Shown: positions 35,479 to 44,826 of the stretch, in pieces
How positions within the stretch are numbered: the stretch's first letter is position 1
Layout: the number at the start of each line of letters is the position of its first letter
Source: Pantoea cypripedii
Lineage (GTDB): Bacteria; Pseudomonadota; Gammaproteobacteria; Enterobacterales; Enterobacteriaceae
Direction: 5' to 3'
Assembly: GCF_002095535.1 (NCBI RefSeq)
Contig: NZ_MLJI01000001.1
Span: forward strand, 3,730,412 to 3,794,411
Length of the DNA stretch: 64,000 bases
Translations under genes and position numbers: made by a program
Notes under the pieces: model-generated
The model's database searches: none
What the model was told of the DNA's origin: nothing
Seen by the model: only the letters and a program-made list of their open reading frames with translations

Positions 35479-35985
35479 ATGTTAACCGCTGAAATGACCG
35501 CACGTCTGAACGACCAACTGAATCTGGAATTCTTCTCTGCCAACCTGTATCTGCAAATGAGCGCCTGGTGCAGCGACAAAGGTTACGAAGGTGCAGCGTC
35601 CTTCCTGAAAATGCATTCACGCGAAGAGATGGAACATATGCAGCGCCTGTTCGATTACCTGAGCGATACCGGTGCACTGCCGGTGCTGGGCAGCATCGCG
35701 GCACCGCCGATCAGCTGGAACTCACTGGCTGAAATGTTCGAAGAAACCCTGAATCATGAAAAACTGATCACCAGCAAAATTAATGAGCTGGCGCATGCCG
35801 CAATGACCACCCAGGATTACTCCACTTTCAACTTCCTGCAGTGGTACGTGGCCGAGCAGCATGAAGAAGAGAAACTGTTCAAAACCGTGCTGGATAAACT
35901 GGCGCTGGTAGGCAACAAAGGCGAAGGCCTGTTCCTGATCGACAAAGATCTGGGACGAATGAACACCGAAAGCCACGGTGCATAA
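35479..35985 (+). CDS. ftnA: Non-haem ferritin FtnA
   Basis: 168 residues, like E. coli FtnA (165). Iron-storage shell subunit with di-iron ferroxidase. Ligands visible: Glu17 ([11 protein letters not shown]), Glu50 and His53 (REEMEHMQ), Glu94 ([10 protein letters not shown]) and Gln127/Glu130 region ([12 protein letters not shown]). Cytosolic 24-mer in the family. Monocistronic; a strong terminator follows at 36070. Confidence 0.97.
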   Translation: MLTAEMTARLNDQLNLEFFSANLYLQMSAWCSDKGYEGAASFLKMHSREEMEHMQRLFDYLSDTGALPVLGSIAAPPISWNSLAEMFEETLNHEKLITSKINELAHAAMTTQDYSTFNFLQWYVAEQHEEEKLFKTVLDKLALVGNKGEGLFLIDKDLGRMNTESHGA

Positions 35986-36069
35986 GTTTGCAGCGGGTGT
36001 TTGACTTAAACCTGGCAGAGAGATTGGGTTGTGCATCTTTTTATTAAGCTATATTGATGCTCAACAAAC

Positions 36070-36100
36070 AAAACCCCCCGCATTTGCGGGGGTTTTGTTG
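36070..36100. terminator. Bidirectional terminator between ftnA and yhaV
   Basis: AAAACCCCC(C)GC-ATTT-GCGGGGGTTTT hairpin with A-run before and T-run after, 85 bp past ftnA and 8 bp past yhaV on the other strand. It can serve both convergent genes. Confidence 0.9.
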
Positions 36101-36107
36101 CAATGGA

Positions 36108-36593
36108 CTATTTCGGAAACGTATCGCTGGCCATTGTCTGAGTGGCTGTCTGGGACTGTTTAAACAACACATCCCAGTCATCAGGCGGCTCACCAGATTT
36201 CAACATGCGCTCAAATACCATATAAGCATCTGTTTTTGAGCCATAAGCGCGAAGGGTATCAAAATCATTTACCCAGCCAACAATGATTGTTTTATGTTTC
36301 TCACTAAAGCGGAAGAATAAGCGGAATTGCTGCTTAAATTTAACGCGATACCAGTGCCTGTAATCCGGACCTAATGTATCGCCCTGGCGGAATTGCGCGT
36401 CAAGCGGATTGGCCGGTATCACTTGTGTGATGATGTGCTCAATTGCCGCAAGCAACTTAGTCTCTTTCTTTCCCTTATACTCATCTGGCTTCTTTTGTTT
36501 CAGCGCGCTGACTGCTTTTGCAAGATCTGTCAACTGTGACAGAAAACAAGAGTGAAAATAGATTTTCCAGCCATTAATCTCCAGATATTCCAT
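36108..36593 (-). CDS. yhaV: Toxin YhaV (RelE-superfamily mRNA endonuclease)
   Basis: 161 residues, close to E. coli YhaV (154). The family cleaves mRNA on the ribosome and is neutralised by PrlF. Features: NGWKIYFHSCF start, DYRHWYRVKFKQQFRLFFRF and GWVNDFDTLRAYGSKTDAY, all typical of YhaV. Second gene after prlF, 11 bp apart, the usual antitoxin-toxin order of this pair. The last 15 residues diverge. Confidence 0.92.
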   Translation of the reverse strand: MEYLEINGWKIYFHSCFLSQLTDLAKAVSALKQKKPDEYKGKKETKLLAAIEHIITQVIPANPLDAQFRQGDTLGPDYRHWYRVKFKQQFRLFFRFSEKHKTIIVGWVNDFDTLRAYGSKTDAYMVFERMLKSGEPPDDWDVLFKQSQTATQTMASDTFPK

Positions 36594-36604
36594 GCAACTC
36601 CCTA

Positions 36605-36943
36605 CTAATCATCAGTCAGCGGCGCGTCTAAATCGACCTCTACTCCAGCAGTGAGTTCTTGTATCCCCGCCCAAAATGCCACTGGCACCGGATGGATATG
36701 ATGCGGATTTTTCTTCATGTCATTTTCGAGAAAAGCCAGAAACTGAGATACCACGGGGTCTTCTTGTTCTTCTTCCTGTCGGGACATAATGACTTTGCCG
36801 CCTGGCAACAGAGAATATTCAATGAATTCTCCTGGTTTCAGGTGCAACGCATCGCGAATCGCTGCGGGAATCGTGGTCTGACTGCGCTCGGTAAGTCGGG
36901 ACTCAGCACGCAGGGACACGTCCGCAAGGTTTAAATTAATCAT
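36605..36943 (-). CDS. prlF: Antitoxin PrlF (SohA), AbrB fold
   Basis: 112 residues (E. coli 111). Swapped-hairpin AbrB-type DNA-binding N-terminus: ESRLTERSQTTIPAAIRDAL and PGEFIEYSLLPGGKVIMSR. The C-terminal half binds YhaV. It represses its own operon with YhaV; a duplicated 14-bp sequence lies 84-115 bp upstream. Ribosome site AGGAGAAAG before the ATG. Confidence 0.92.
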   Translation of the reverse strand: MINLNLADVSLRAESRLTERSQTTIPAAIRDALHLKPGEFIEYSLLPGGKVIMSRQEEEQEDPVVSQFLAFLENDMKKNPHHIHPVPVAFWAGIQELTAGVEVDLDAPLTDD

Positions 36944-37026
36944 TTCTTTCTCCTCGACTCCTCCCCACTAGCGGGTCGCGGGTTATCAATCCGCCAGGAG
37001 TCTGCCTACAAGCCTTAGACGATTTT

Positions 37027-37058
37027 AATGCAAATGCATTGTGCAATGCAAATGCATT
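37027..37058. promoter_or_regulatory. Duplicated operator candidate upstream of prlF-yhaV
   Basis: AATGCAAATGCATT occurs twice, at 37027-37040 and 37045-37058, 18 bp apart (under two helical turns). Each copy is nearly palindromic. A pair of binding sites for the PrlF-YhaV complex is the simplest reading. Confidence 0.6.
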
Positions 37059-37077
37059 CAAGCGCATTTTTTAACCT

Positions 37078-39123
37078 TTAATCCAGCGTCTTCAGACGTA
37101 GCTCCGAAGGTTGCGGGCGGCCGAAAAAATACCCCTGGAACAAAGTACAACCTTCTTCGCGCAATTTGGCGAACTGCTCGCTGCTCTCCACCCCTTCGGC
37201 GGTGATCTGAATATCCAGACTCCGGCTCATCCCGGTGATGGCGCGGATAATCGCCAGCGCTTCCCGGCTGTCTCCCATATCGTTGATAAACGACTTGTCG
37301 ATTTTGATCTTATCGAACGGGAAGGATCGCAGATAGCTGAGCGACGAATAGCCGGTGCCGAAGTCATCCAGCGCAATCTGCACACCCAGTGCTTTCAGGT
37401 TTTGCAGGGTACGGATATTGCCGAGCGTGTCATCCAGCAATACCGATTCGGTAATCTCGACTTCAAGACGATGCGGTGCCAGTCCTGACTCACGTAACGC
37501 CCCCTCTACCACCGACACCAGCGAGCTGTTCTTAAACTGCAACGGCGACAGATTAACCGACACCGACTGCTCACCTTCCCAGCTCGCCGCTTCGCGACAG
37601 GCTTCATATAACGCATAGGCTCCCAGCAAATGGATCAACCCGGTCTCTTCGGCGATCGGAATAAAATCATTCGGCATGATCAATCCTTTGATCGGGTGAT
37701 GCCAGCGCATCAGCGCTTCATAGCCAATGATCCCTTTCTCATCACCATCGGTGATCGGTTGATAGTACAGCCTCATCTGACGGCCACTGATCGCTTCACG
37801 CAGATCGTTCTCGATCACCCGACGGCTGCGCGCCAGATCGTCCATCTCCAGCGTAAAGTGTTCACAGCGGTTGCGGCCATTGCGCTTGGCTTCGTACAGC
37901 GCCATATCGGCACAACGCAGCAACTGTTCCGGCGTGTTGATGGCCGGTGAACTCAGCGCGATACCCACGCTCAGGCCCACCGACAGGTTATGTCCTTCCA
38001 GATTCACCGGGGGACGGATGGCTTCAATCAATCGCTGCGCCACCACCGCCGCTTCATCAGCGTTACGCACGCTGGGCAGCACGATGGCAAATTCATCACC
38101 ACCGATACGCGCCAGTGTGTCCTGGTCACGCAGCACATTACGCAGACGTTTCGCCACCGTTCGCAGCAGATCGTCACCAATCTGGTGTCCCAGCGCATCA
38201 TTAACGTTTTTGAAGTTATCCAGATCGAGACACAGGGTGGCGATGGCATTGCCACTTTGGTGATCGGCGCGCAATGCCTCGCTGAGCTTCTGCCGGAACA
38301 GAATACGGTTAGGTAGGCTGGTCAGGTTATCGTGATGCGCCATATGGTGGATGCGGGCATCGGCTTCACGCTGATCGGTCACGTCCTCCACAATCAGCAT
38401 GACAAAATTCTGACGTAAATCTTTGCCAGCAATGGTGGCGGCGCGGGTATGCAGAATACGCTCCCCGCTCGCTGTCAGCAGCAGCTGTTCACGGGTATGC
38501 ATGCCTTCGCTGCGTAACGCAATATCCGCCAGGCTGTTGAAGTAATCACTCAGCTCCGCCGACATACATTCATGCGGTCGCTTATGCATGATCAGCATCT
38601 TATTGATGCCAAACAGCTGCTCGGCTTTATCATTCACCATCAGGATCTCGCGACTGATGGCATCTTCGACAATCACGCAGGACGGAATATTGCTAATGAT
38701 GTTATCGAGGAATTTTGATATCTCAGAGGCTTTAGTGCTTTGCGCTTCTGCCAGATCCCGCGCGCGCAGCAGTTGCTGCTCGTGTTCACGTCGCTCGGTA
38801 ATATCACGGGTAATTTTAGCGAAGCCAATCAGCCGTCCTTCTTCATTGTGGATGGCATCAATGATCACATGCGCCCAGAATGCCGAGCCGTCTTTACGGT
38901 AACGCCAGCCTTCGTCTTCAAAGCGACCGGTTTTCAGCGCGATGCCCAGATTGGCATCAGGCGCTTTCGACTGACGCTCCTGAGCGCCGTAGAACACCGA
39001 AAAATGCTGGCCGACAATCTCTTCCGAGCGATAGCCTTTGGCCCGTTGCGCACCCGCATTCCAGTTCACCACCATCCCATGCACATCCAGCATATAAATG
39101 GCGTAATCCCGCACCCCTTCCAC
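37078..39123 (-). CDS. PAS-PAS-GGDEF-EAL protein, C-terminal part of a frameshifted gene
   Basis: About 681 residues. PAS 3 of the complete protein (about 1-110), a fourth PAS (135-255), GGDEF (about 260-425; RIGGDEF intact and a complete I-site RDQD five residues before it) and EAL (about 440-675; YEALMRWHHP, DDFGTGYSS, EITESVLL, EGVE present). Both cyclase and phosphodiesterase residues look intact. The frame begins only with a GTG inside PAS 3; the real start is that of the upstream fragment at 39926. A five-T run at 39138-39142 carries the frame change. Sequencing error or a recent pseudogene are both possible. Confidence 0.85.
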   Translation of the reverse strand: MEGVRDYAIYMLDVHGMVVNWNAGAQRAKGYRSEEIVGQHFSVFYGAQERQSKAPDANLGIALKTGRFEDEGWRYRKDGSAFWAHVIIDAIHNEEGRLIGFAKITRDITERREHEQQLLRARDLAEAQSTKASEISKFLDNIISNIPSCVIVEDAISREILMVNDKAEQLFGINKMLIMHKRPHECMSAELSDYFNSLADIALRSEGMHTREQLLLTASGERILHTRAATIAGKDLRQNFVMLIVEDVTDQREADARIHHMAHHDNLTSLPNRILFRQKLSEALRADHQSGNAIATLCLDLDNFKNVNDALGHQIGDDLLRTVAKRLRNVLRDQDTLARIGGDEFAIVLPSVRNADEAAVVAQRLIEAIRPPVNLEGHNLSVGLSVGIALSSPAINTPEQLLRCADMALYEAKRNGRNRCEHFTLEMDDLARSRRVIENDLREAISGRQMRLYYQPITDGDEKGIIGYEALMRWHHPIKGLIMPNDFIPIAEETGLIHLLGAYALYEACREAASWEGEQSVSVNLSPLQFKNSSLVSVVEGALRESGLAPHRLEVEITESVLLDDTLGNIRTLQNLKALGVQIALDDFGTGYSSLSYLRSFPFDKIKIDKSFINDMGDSREALAIIRAITGMSRSLDIQITAEGVESSEQFAKLREEGCTLFQGYFFGRPQPSELRLKTLD

Positions 39124-39926
39124 CAGCAGACGGAAGGTTTTTCCTGTTCGCGCTGGGCGCGCAGCAGCACCTGCTGTTCAGTACAGTCGCGGGTAATTTT
39201 GGCGTAACCAATCAGCTTCCCGGCGTCATCACGTATCGCATCAATAATGACGTGCGCCCAAAAGGCGCTGCCGTCTTTGCGATAACGCCAGCCTTCGTCC
39301 TCAAAACGACCGGTTTTGAAGGCAATACCAAGGTTCTTTTCCGGGATATGATTGAGACGATCCTGGGCGCTGTAGAAACGGGAAAAATTCTGGCCGACGA
39401 TCTCTTCAGCGACATAGCCCTTGGCACGTTGCGCCCCGGCATTCCAGTTTTCGACGTTACCATCCAGATCCAGCATATAGATGGCGTAATCGGTGACGCC
39501 CTCCACCAGCAGGCGGAAGCGTTCTTCCTGCTCACGCTGTTTGCGCTGTAATGTCTGTTGCCGGGTGCAATCCCGGGTAATTTTGGCAAAACCGAGCAGC
39601 TCACCGTATTCATCACGGATGGCATCAATAATCACATGCGCCCAGAAAGCGCTGCCGTCTTTGCGGTAGCGCCAGCCTTCAGTTTCAAAACGTCCGGTGG
39701 TGGTGGCGGTGGATAAAGCGCGATGCGGTGCGCCATTTTTGCGGTCATCTTCGCTGTAAAATAACGCGAAATTCTTACCAATGATTTCTTCAGCGGTGTA
39801 GTTTTTGGCGCGTTGCGCACCCGCGTTCCAGCTCGCCACCGTACCGTCCGGCTTGAGCATAAAAATTGCGTAATCGAGCACGCTCTGCACTAGCAGCCGA
39901 TACATGCCGTCAGAATTATTATCCAT
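39066..39926 (-). CDS. PAS-PAS fragment, N-terminal part of the frameshifted PAS-GGDEF-EAL gene
   Basis: 286 residues: two PAS domains (about 10-120 and 135-245), each with AIYML/AIFML, NAGAQRAK, GRFE.EGWRYRKDGSAFW and AHVIIDAI, followed by 28 nonsense residues after REQEK. If one base were added in the five-A run (reverse strand, 39138-39142) it would read REQEKTFRLLVEGV and continue into the next fragment, giving one protein of about 950 aa with four PAS, GGDEF and EAL. Cytoplasmic, no membrane helices. PAS 1-3 are near-identical, tandemly duplicated. Confidence 0.85.
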   Translation of the reverse strand: MDNNSDGMYRLLVQSVLDYAIFMLKPDGTVASWNAGAQRAKNYTAEEIIGKNFALFYSEDDRKNGAPHRALSTATTTGRFETEGWRYRKDGSAFWAHVIIDAIRDEYGELLGFAKITRDCTRQQTLQRKQREQEERFRLLVEGVTDYAIYMLDLDGNVENWNAGAQRAKGYVAEEIVGQNFSRFYSAQDRLNHIPEKNLGIAFKTGRFEDEGWRYRKDGSAFWAHVIIDAIRDDAGKLIGYAKITRDCTEQQVLLRAQREQEKPSVCWWKGCGITPFICWMCMGWW

Positions 39927-40174
39927 TGTTATTTGCCTATTGCTGGCCTTGTGTCACCTGGCATCCCAGGAAAATTCTCAATTGCTCTGCAGACTTAATA
40001 GCAAATACGCAGCGTTGACAAGCGCTATCAGCGAACAGGCACAAGTTGGTAGTTTGGTTATCGGCTGTGGCGAGAAAACGTTCAGTGGGATACTTAACTA
40101 ATTATGCTGCGTTGACGATGTTCAACAGGAAAGCGCCAGGTATCGGTATTTGATGGCAGTGAGATCTGTCGCCG

Positions 40175-41920
40175 TTACGCTTGCCACGGTAATACCCCCT
40201 GCGGCAGACGCCGCGTCAGCCGGGTCGCCAGCGCCATCAGCAGGCAAACCACCACAATCATCAGGCAGCCGACCGCCGCCGCCAGCGAGGCAGAGCCTCC
40301 TTCGTCAAGAAAGACGATGGTTGGGCCGATGGTTTGCGTCCGGGACGTGACCAGCAGTACCGATACCTGAATTTCATTCAGCGCGGTGAGGAACACCAGC
40401 ACCGTTCCCGCCAGTGCCGAAGGGGCCGCCAGCGGCAACAAAATGTCGCGCATCCGGCGCAGAAAACCGGCACCGCACAGCCGTGCCGCTTCATCCAGCG
40501 CCGGTTCCAGCTGAGCGAAACCGGCCAGCGTCGGACGCAGCACCAGAGCAAGGAAGTTAGCCAGATAGGCGGCGAGGATGATCCACACCGTGCCATACAG
40601 CGACACATTGACCAGCGGCAGTGGACGCAGGAAGAACAACAATGCCGCCACGCCGGTGACAATGCCCGGCAAGGCATAGGTGAGTTCGCTCGCCAGCCAC
40701 AGGCCGCGCACCAGACGCGTGCGCCGCCAGCTGAGGAAATAAGCCAGAAACAGCGCAGTCAGCGTCAGGATAACGGCGGCCAGCGTAGTCAGACCGAGGC
40801 TGGTCACAAACGCATCCCGCACCGCCGGATAACCCCACAAGGCAGCGCGGAAGTTTTCCAGCGTCAGCGTTTGCCAGGTCAATGCCTGGCCGTAGCCGTG
40901 GGTCAGCGCAGTGATCAGCAACGCACTGACCGGAAGCAGCAACGTCAGTACCATCCACAGCCAGGCCAGCGCCGCCACCAGCGCGCGCGCCCGGCCCAGG
41001 GATTGATGCCACAGACGCGGTGCACCGCTGACCCGCACATCATGACGGCCACCAAGCCAGGCGCTGGCCCCCATTCCCGCCAGGGTGATCACGGCGATCA
41101 GCAATGCATACACCGCGGTATTGGGCAGCGCAGTGGGACCGATGCCGTTCAGCTGCTGGTACACCAGGGTAATCAGGGTGGGCACACGGGCCGGAATTCC
41201 CAGCATCGCCTGGATGCCGAAGTTACCTGCGGCCGCCACAAAGGTGAGCGCCGCTCCGGCAAAAATCGCCGGGCGCGCTAACGGCAGAATAATGGTGAAC
41301 AGCACCCGCCAGCGCGATGCCCCGCTGACCTGTGCCGCTTCAACCAAATCAGCAGGCAGACGGCGCAACCCGGCGCGTACGGTAAGAAACACCAGCGGCG
41401 CATTGTGCATACCCAGCAGCAGCACAATGCCCGTCATGGAATAGAGCGGCTGTTCGCCGGGTGCAAACCACGGCAACCCCAGCCCGGCAAACAATAACGC
41501 CAGCGGGCTGGAAGGCGCTAACGCCTGCAACCACGCCAGCGCCGTGACCTGCGGTGGGATCATCAGTGGCAGGATAAAAGCAAACACCCAGGCGGTTTTC
41601 GCCCGCAAATCGGTGAGTGCCACCAGCCAGGCGGCAAGCGTGCCGAGCAACAGGGAAATGGCGGTTGAGCTGAGGGCAATCAGCAGGGTGTTACCCGTGG
41701 CGATCAATACGCGTTCACTGGCGAGCAAACGCCACAGTCGCGCCATATCCGGCACCCCCTGCGGCGCAATGGCGGTCCACACCAGGCGCAGCAGCGGAGC
41801 CACCGACAATGATGCAATCAGCAGCACCATCAGTGCCAGAATCACCCCTTCGCTACGCAGCCGCCAGCGCTGGCCGCTGCGCACACGGCTGTGCCATTCG
41901 TTGCTCAGCACGCTCATCAT
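40175..41920 (-). CDS. ABC transporter permease, ferric-iron/AfuB-FbpB type (fused)
   Basis: 581 residues, two fused MetI-like permease halves with about 12 helices. The EAA loops are seen in DLVEAAQVSGASRWRVLFTI and, in the second half, LDEAARLCGAGFLRRMRDIL. The ATG overlaps the stop of the binding-protein gene by one base (TGATG). Third gene of an ATPase / binding protein / permease operon. Fused permeases of this sort carry ferric iron or, in some cases, aminoethylphosphonate. C-terminus short and intact. Confidence 0.88.
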   Translation of the reverse strand: MMSVLSNEWHSRVRSGQRWRLRSEGVILALMVLLIASLSVAPLLRLVWTAIAPQGVPDMARLWRLLASERVLIATGNTLLIALSSTAISLLLGTLAAWLVALTDLRAKTAWVFAFILPLMIPPQVTALAWLQALAPSSPLALLFAGLGLPWFAPGEQPLYSMTGIVLLLGMHNAPLVFLTVRAGLRRLPADLVEAAQVSGASRWRVLFTIILPLARPAIFAGAALTFVAAAGNFGIQAMLGIPARVPTLITLVYQQLNGIGPTALPNTAVYALLIAVITLAGMGASAWLGGRHDVRVSGAPRLWHQSLGRARALVAALAWLWMVLTLLLPVSALLITALTHGYGQALTWQTLTLENFRAALWGYPAVRDAFVTSLGLTTLAAVILTLTALFLAYFLSWRRTRLVRGLWLASELTYALPGIVTGVAALLFFLRPLPLVNVSLYGTVWIILAAYLANFLALVLRPTLAGFAQLEPALDEAARLCGAGFLRRMRDILLPLAAPSALAGTVLVFLTALNEIQVSVLLVTSRTQTIGPTIVFLDEGGSASLAAAVGCLMIVVVCLLMALATRLTRRLPQGVLPWQA

Positions 41921-42921
41921 CAGCCGCCGAATAACTGGGTGAACTGGTCGCGCACCGCAGCATCTTCGTTAATGGCTTTCGCCACGTCTGGCGTCAGCAG
42001 CTTGATCTGGCTGATCGGCGTGAAGCCTGCCGGGGCCGACACACGATCGTCAACCGGGCGGTTCCCCTGCTCAACCACTAACTTCTGCCCCTGCTCTGAC
42101 AGGATAAAGTTCACAAACGCTTTGGCGGCGGGCAGGTTGTGCACCGTCTTCATGATCGCTACCGGTTCGGTGACGTAAGAAACGCCCTCTTTCGGATAGA
42201 CCAGATCAACCGGCGATCCTTTTTTCTTCGCCAGGATCACGTCGGCATCGGTGATCACCCCATATTTATCCAGCCCGCTGGCGACGGCTTTCAATGCCGG
42301 GCCATTGCCACCCTGCGGTGCAACGCCCATCGCTGCCAGTTTTTTGTAGAAGTTCCAGCCGATATCCGGCGTGTTGATGTCGGTATGCAGCTTATACAGC
42401 GCCGCTCCGGAATAAAGCGGGCTGGGCATGGCAATCTGGCCTTTATTGGCTTCCACCGCCAGCGCATTCCAGCTGTCGATCGGTTTGGCATGCTGGGTGT
42501 TATAGGCGATCACCGTGGAGATAATTTTGGTGCCAAAGAAGGTTTTGTCTTTGTCGTAGAACGAAGGATTGATATGGCTGACCGGCGCATCCTGGTAGCT
42601 GTAAAGCTGGTTCTCTTTTTTCAGCGCACCGAGGTTGATGGCATCGGCGATCAGCAGCACATCCGGCTTCGCCTCGCCGCTCATCATTTCCGTGCGCAGC
42701 ACATTCATCAGTTGCGTGGTGCCGTTACGTGTCCACTCCACCTCAATGTTGGGATAAGCCGCTTTGAAGGCATCGATAGTTTGTTGCGCGATTTCCGGCG
42801 CTTGTGAGGTATACACCACCAGCTTGCCCGACGGCGTTGCATCGGCATGGCTGACGGCGGAAAGCAGTAATCCACTGGATAACAGCAAAACATTCAACGA
42901 AGTGCGCATAGCCTTTTCCAT
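41920..42921 (-). CDS. ABC transporter periplasmic binding protein, FbpA/AfuA-like
   Basis: 333 residues (or 329 from ATG 42909, where GGAAAAGG lies close upstream). Signal peptide about 1-27 ending SAVSHADA. Typical class-II binding protein: KLVVYTSQAPEIAQQTIDAF, DVLLIADAINLGAL, VIAYNT, NGPALKAVASG and TEPVAIMKT. Related to ferric-ion and phosphonate binders. The iron-binding tyrosine pair at the C-terminal side is not obvious to me, so the substrate is open. Confidence 0.85.
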   Translation of the reverse strand: MEKAMRTSLNVLLLSSGLLLSAVSHADATPSGKLVVYTSQAPEIAQQTIDAFKAAYPNIEVEWTRNGTTQLMNVLRTEMMSGEAKPDVLLIADAINLGALKKENQLYSYQDAPVSHINPSFYDKDKTFFGTKIISTVIAYNTQHAKPIDSWNALAVEANKGQIAMPSPLYSGAALYKLHTDINTPDIGWNFYKKLAAMGVAPQGGNGPALKAVASGLDKYGVITDADVILAKKKGSPVDLVYPKEGVSYVTEPVAIMKTVHNLPAAKAFVNFILSEQGQKLVVEQGNRPVDDRVSAPAGFTPISQIKLLTPDVAKAINEDAAVRDQFTQLFGG

Positions 42922-42927
42922 GAGTTG

Positions 42928-43995
42928 TTATGAAGGAAGAATCCAGCCGTCGCGCAATGCCACGCCGATCGTGGCATCAGCAACGGGTACAGGGCCATCC
43001 GCCAGCATCAGCGTCAGGCTGCTCTCGGGCATAGCCAGAGGCATCAGGTTGAGCTGATGGTGGCCGCCACGATAAATCACACGCTGCACGCGTGCGGCAA
43101 ACTGTGGTTCGCCCGGCTGGGCAAGGCGAAAATCCGCAGCATGAAAACTGGCTTTGCCCTGTGGACACGGTGGCTGCTGAGGTGCGCAACGCAGCGACAC
43201 GCGCTGGCCGCACAGCGTGGCGAACGCCCGCCCGTCACCAAGCGGCTCGATGTCGCTTACCGGCAGCACTTTGCCATCGTCAATAAAGGTGGCGACCATC
43301 TCATTGGCCGGCTCACGCCACAGGGTTTGCGGGGTGGCGTACTGCATCACCCGACCGCCATCCATCACCACGATGCGATCGGCCAGCGCCATCGCTTCAT
43401 GTTGATCGTGGGTGATGTAAAGCAGGGTGGCATGGCTGTGACGATGGAAGCGGCGAAACTCCTCTTCCATGGTGGCGCGCAGATGAACATCGAGATTGGC
43501 GAGCGGTTCATCCAGCAGCACCAGGGTGGGCTGCGCCACCAAACAGCGCGCCAGCGCCACCCGCTGCCGCTGACCACCGGAGAGATCGGCAGGACGGCGT
43601 TCAGCAAAGGGTTGCAAGCCAACCAGCGCCAGTGCCTGGCGGGTACGCTGTTCGCGTTCCGTTCGCGCCACACCGTTGACTTTCAGGCTGTAGGCCACGT
43701 TCTCCGCCACCGTCATATGCGGCCATAGCGCGTAGCTCTGGAATACCACGCCCAGCTGACGCTCCTCGGGTGGCAGATGCAGACCGGGTGCCGCAAAGCA
43801 ACGATCGCCCACATGAATCTCACCCGCATCCGCAGTTTCAAAGCCCGCCAGCAAACGTAATAAGGTGGTTTTGCCGCAGCCGGAGGGGCCAAGCACGGCA
43901 ATGAATTCTCCCTGCGCAATATGCAGGGAGATATCTTGCAGGACAGGCTGTGCCGCAAAGGATTTGCACAGCCCGCGAAGGGTTATAGCCGCCAT
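42928..43995 (-). CDS. ABC transporter ATP-binding protein, FbpC/PotA type
   Basis: 355 residues from the ATG at 43995. Walker A GPSGCGKTT, Q-loop VFQSYALW, signature LSGGQ, Walker B LVLLDEPLANLD, H-loop YITHDQHEA; then an OB-like TOBE domain (about 240-355). Energises import of the substrate bound by the downstream binding protein. First gene of the three-gene operon. Confidence 0.9.
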   Translation of the reverse strand: MAAITLRGLCKSFAAQPVLQDISLHIAQGEFIAVLGPSGCGKTTLLRLLAGFETADAGEIHVGDRCFAAPGLHLPPEERQLGVVFQSYALWPHMTVAENVAYSLKVNGVARTEREQRTRQALALVGLQPFAERRPADLSGGQRQRVALARCLVAQPTLVLLDEPLANLDVHLRATMEEEFRRFHRHSHATLLYITHDQHEAMALADRIVVMDGGRVMQYATPQTLWREPANEMVATFIDDGKVLPVSDIEPLGDGRAFATLCGQRVSLRCAPQQPPCPQGKASFHAADFRLAQPGEPQFAARVQRVIYRGGHHQLNLMPLAMPESSLTLMLADGPVPVADATIGVALRDGWILPS

Positions 43996-44075
43996 CAATT
44001 CTGGCCTTTCTCTGACAATACGCCGTAGACCCTACGACAATCAGATGACAGGCCCGTGACATCAGGACATGAACG

Positions 44076-44498
44076 TTAGAAAGTTTTAACAACCTGCACG
44101 GTTACGCTTGCAGGATGTGAGAGCAGCCCAACCGTAATAACTTCATTTGGATTCTTCCCGCGCCAGCAAACGGCGTTGATATCACAGCTATCTTGCCGCT
44201 GATATTGATTCGCTATCAAATACGCATCAATTTTTCTTGTATCCTGAATATCATAAAAATGCACTGCGTACACATGCGATGCCGGACCAGTAATATTCGC
44301 GAAATTAAAATCATAGCGGCTGGTGATGCGTGGCATTTTTTTCAGTATATCGGGGGTATAAAATTCATAAGCTCTCTCATCTTGTTGGGTATATTGTGCG
44401 CTGCCAGCAAACTCTAACTTTATTGTTGGCCAGCAGATAACAAGGACCAGTGCCAAAACAGCTAAGCTTCCGCAAAGGAACTGCACTTTTTTTTTCAT
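44076..44498 (-). CDS. Hypothetical membrane-anchored protein
   Basis: 140 residues. Begins MKKK and a hydrophobic stretch (about 5-25, FLCGSLAVLALVLVICW) that fits a signal anchor; the remainder is soluble and probably periplasmic. It holds two cysteines about 8 apart (DSCDINAVCWRG) that could form a disulfide. I recognise no family. Weak ribosome site (AGAG). Lies alone between the ABC operon and a REP pair. A repeat-free, AT-richer gene than its neighbours. Confidence 0.5.
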   Translation of the reverse strand: MKKKVQFLCGSLAVLALVLVICWPTIKLEFAGSAQYTQQDERAYEFYTPDILKKMPRITSRYDFNFANITGPASHVYAVHFYDIQDTRKIDAYLIANQYQRQDSCDINAVCWRGKNPNEVITVGLLSHPASVTVQVVKTF

Positions 44499-44630
44499 AA
44501 CTCTGAATTTCCACTCTTCGCTGCATCACTCAAAACCGCCTGACATAAACCTGCTGGCGAAAGAAAACACGTCCGTTTCTATAATTAGCAGCTAAGAAAT
44601 GACTTAATTTATGCGTACTTGCATTAATTT

Positions 44631-44701
44631 GTAGCGGCGCGATTTATCGCGCGTTTTCTTCGACAAAGCATGCGGGATTGCGCGATAAATCGCGCCGCTA
44701 C
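44631..44701. repeat. REP-like pair (inverted), BIME-like
   Basis: GTAGCGGCGCGATTTATCGC at 44631 and its inverse ending ...GCGCCGCTAC at 44701, separated by about 27 bp. Both can form small hairpins and the two pair with each other. Confidence 0.85.
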
Positions 44702-44826
44702 GGATTGTGCCGTGATAGAAATATCCATTCCCGGTCAAATAACAACCAGCTCAGACGCATATTAGGGCTGCCACAAGGCAAGCGCCAGCCCAATCGCATC
44801 AACCTGATAACGACGTCACACCCGCC

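Noticed and set aside
44631..44701. CRISPR-like reading of the recurring palindromes
   Set aside because: Copies are scattered singly or in pairs over 45 kb, without regular spacers or cas genes.
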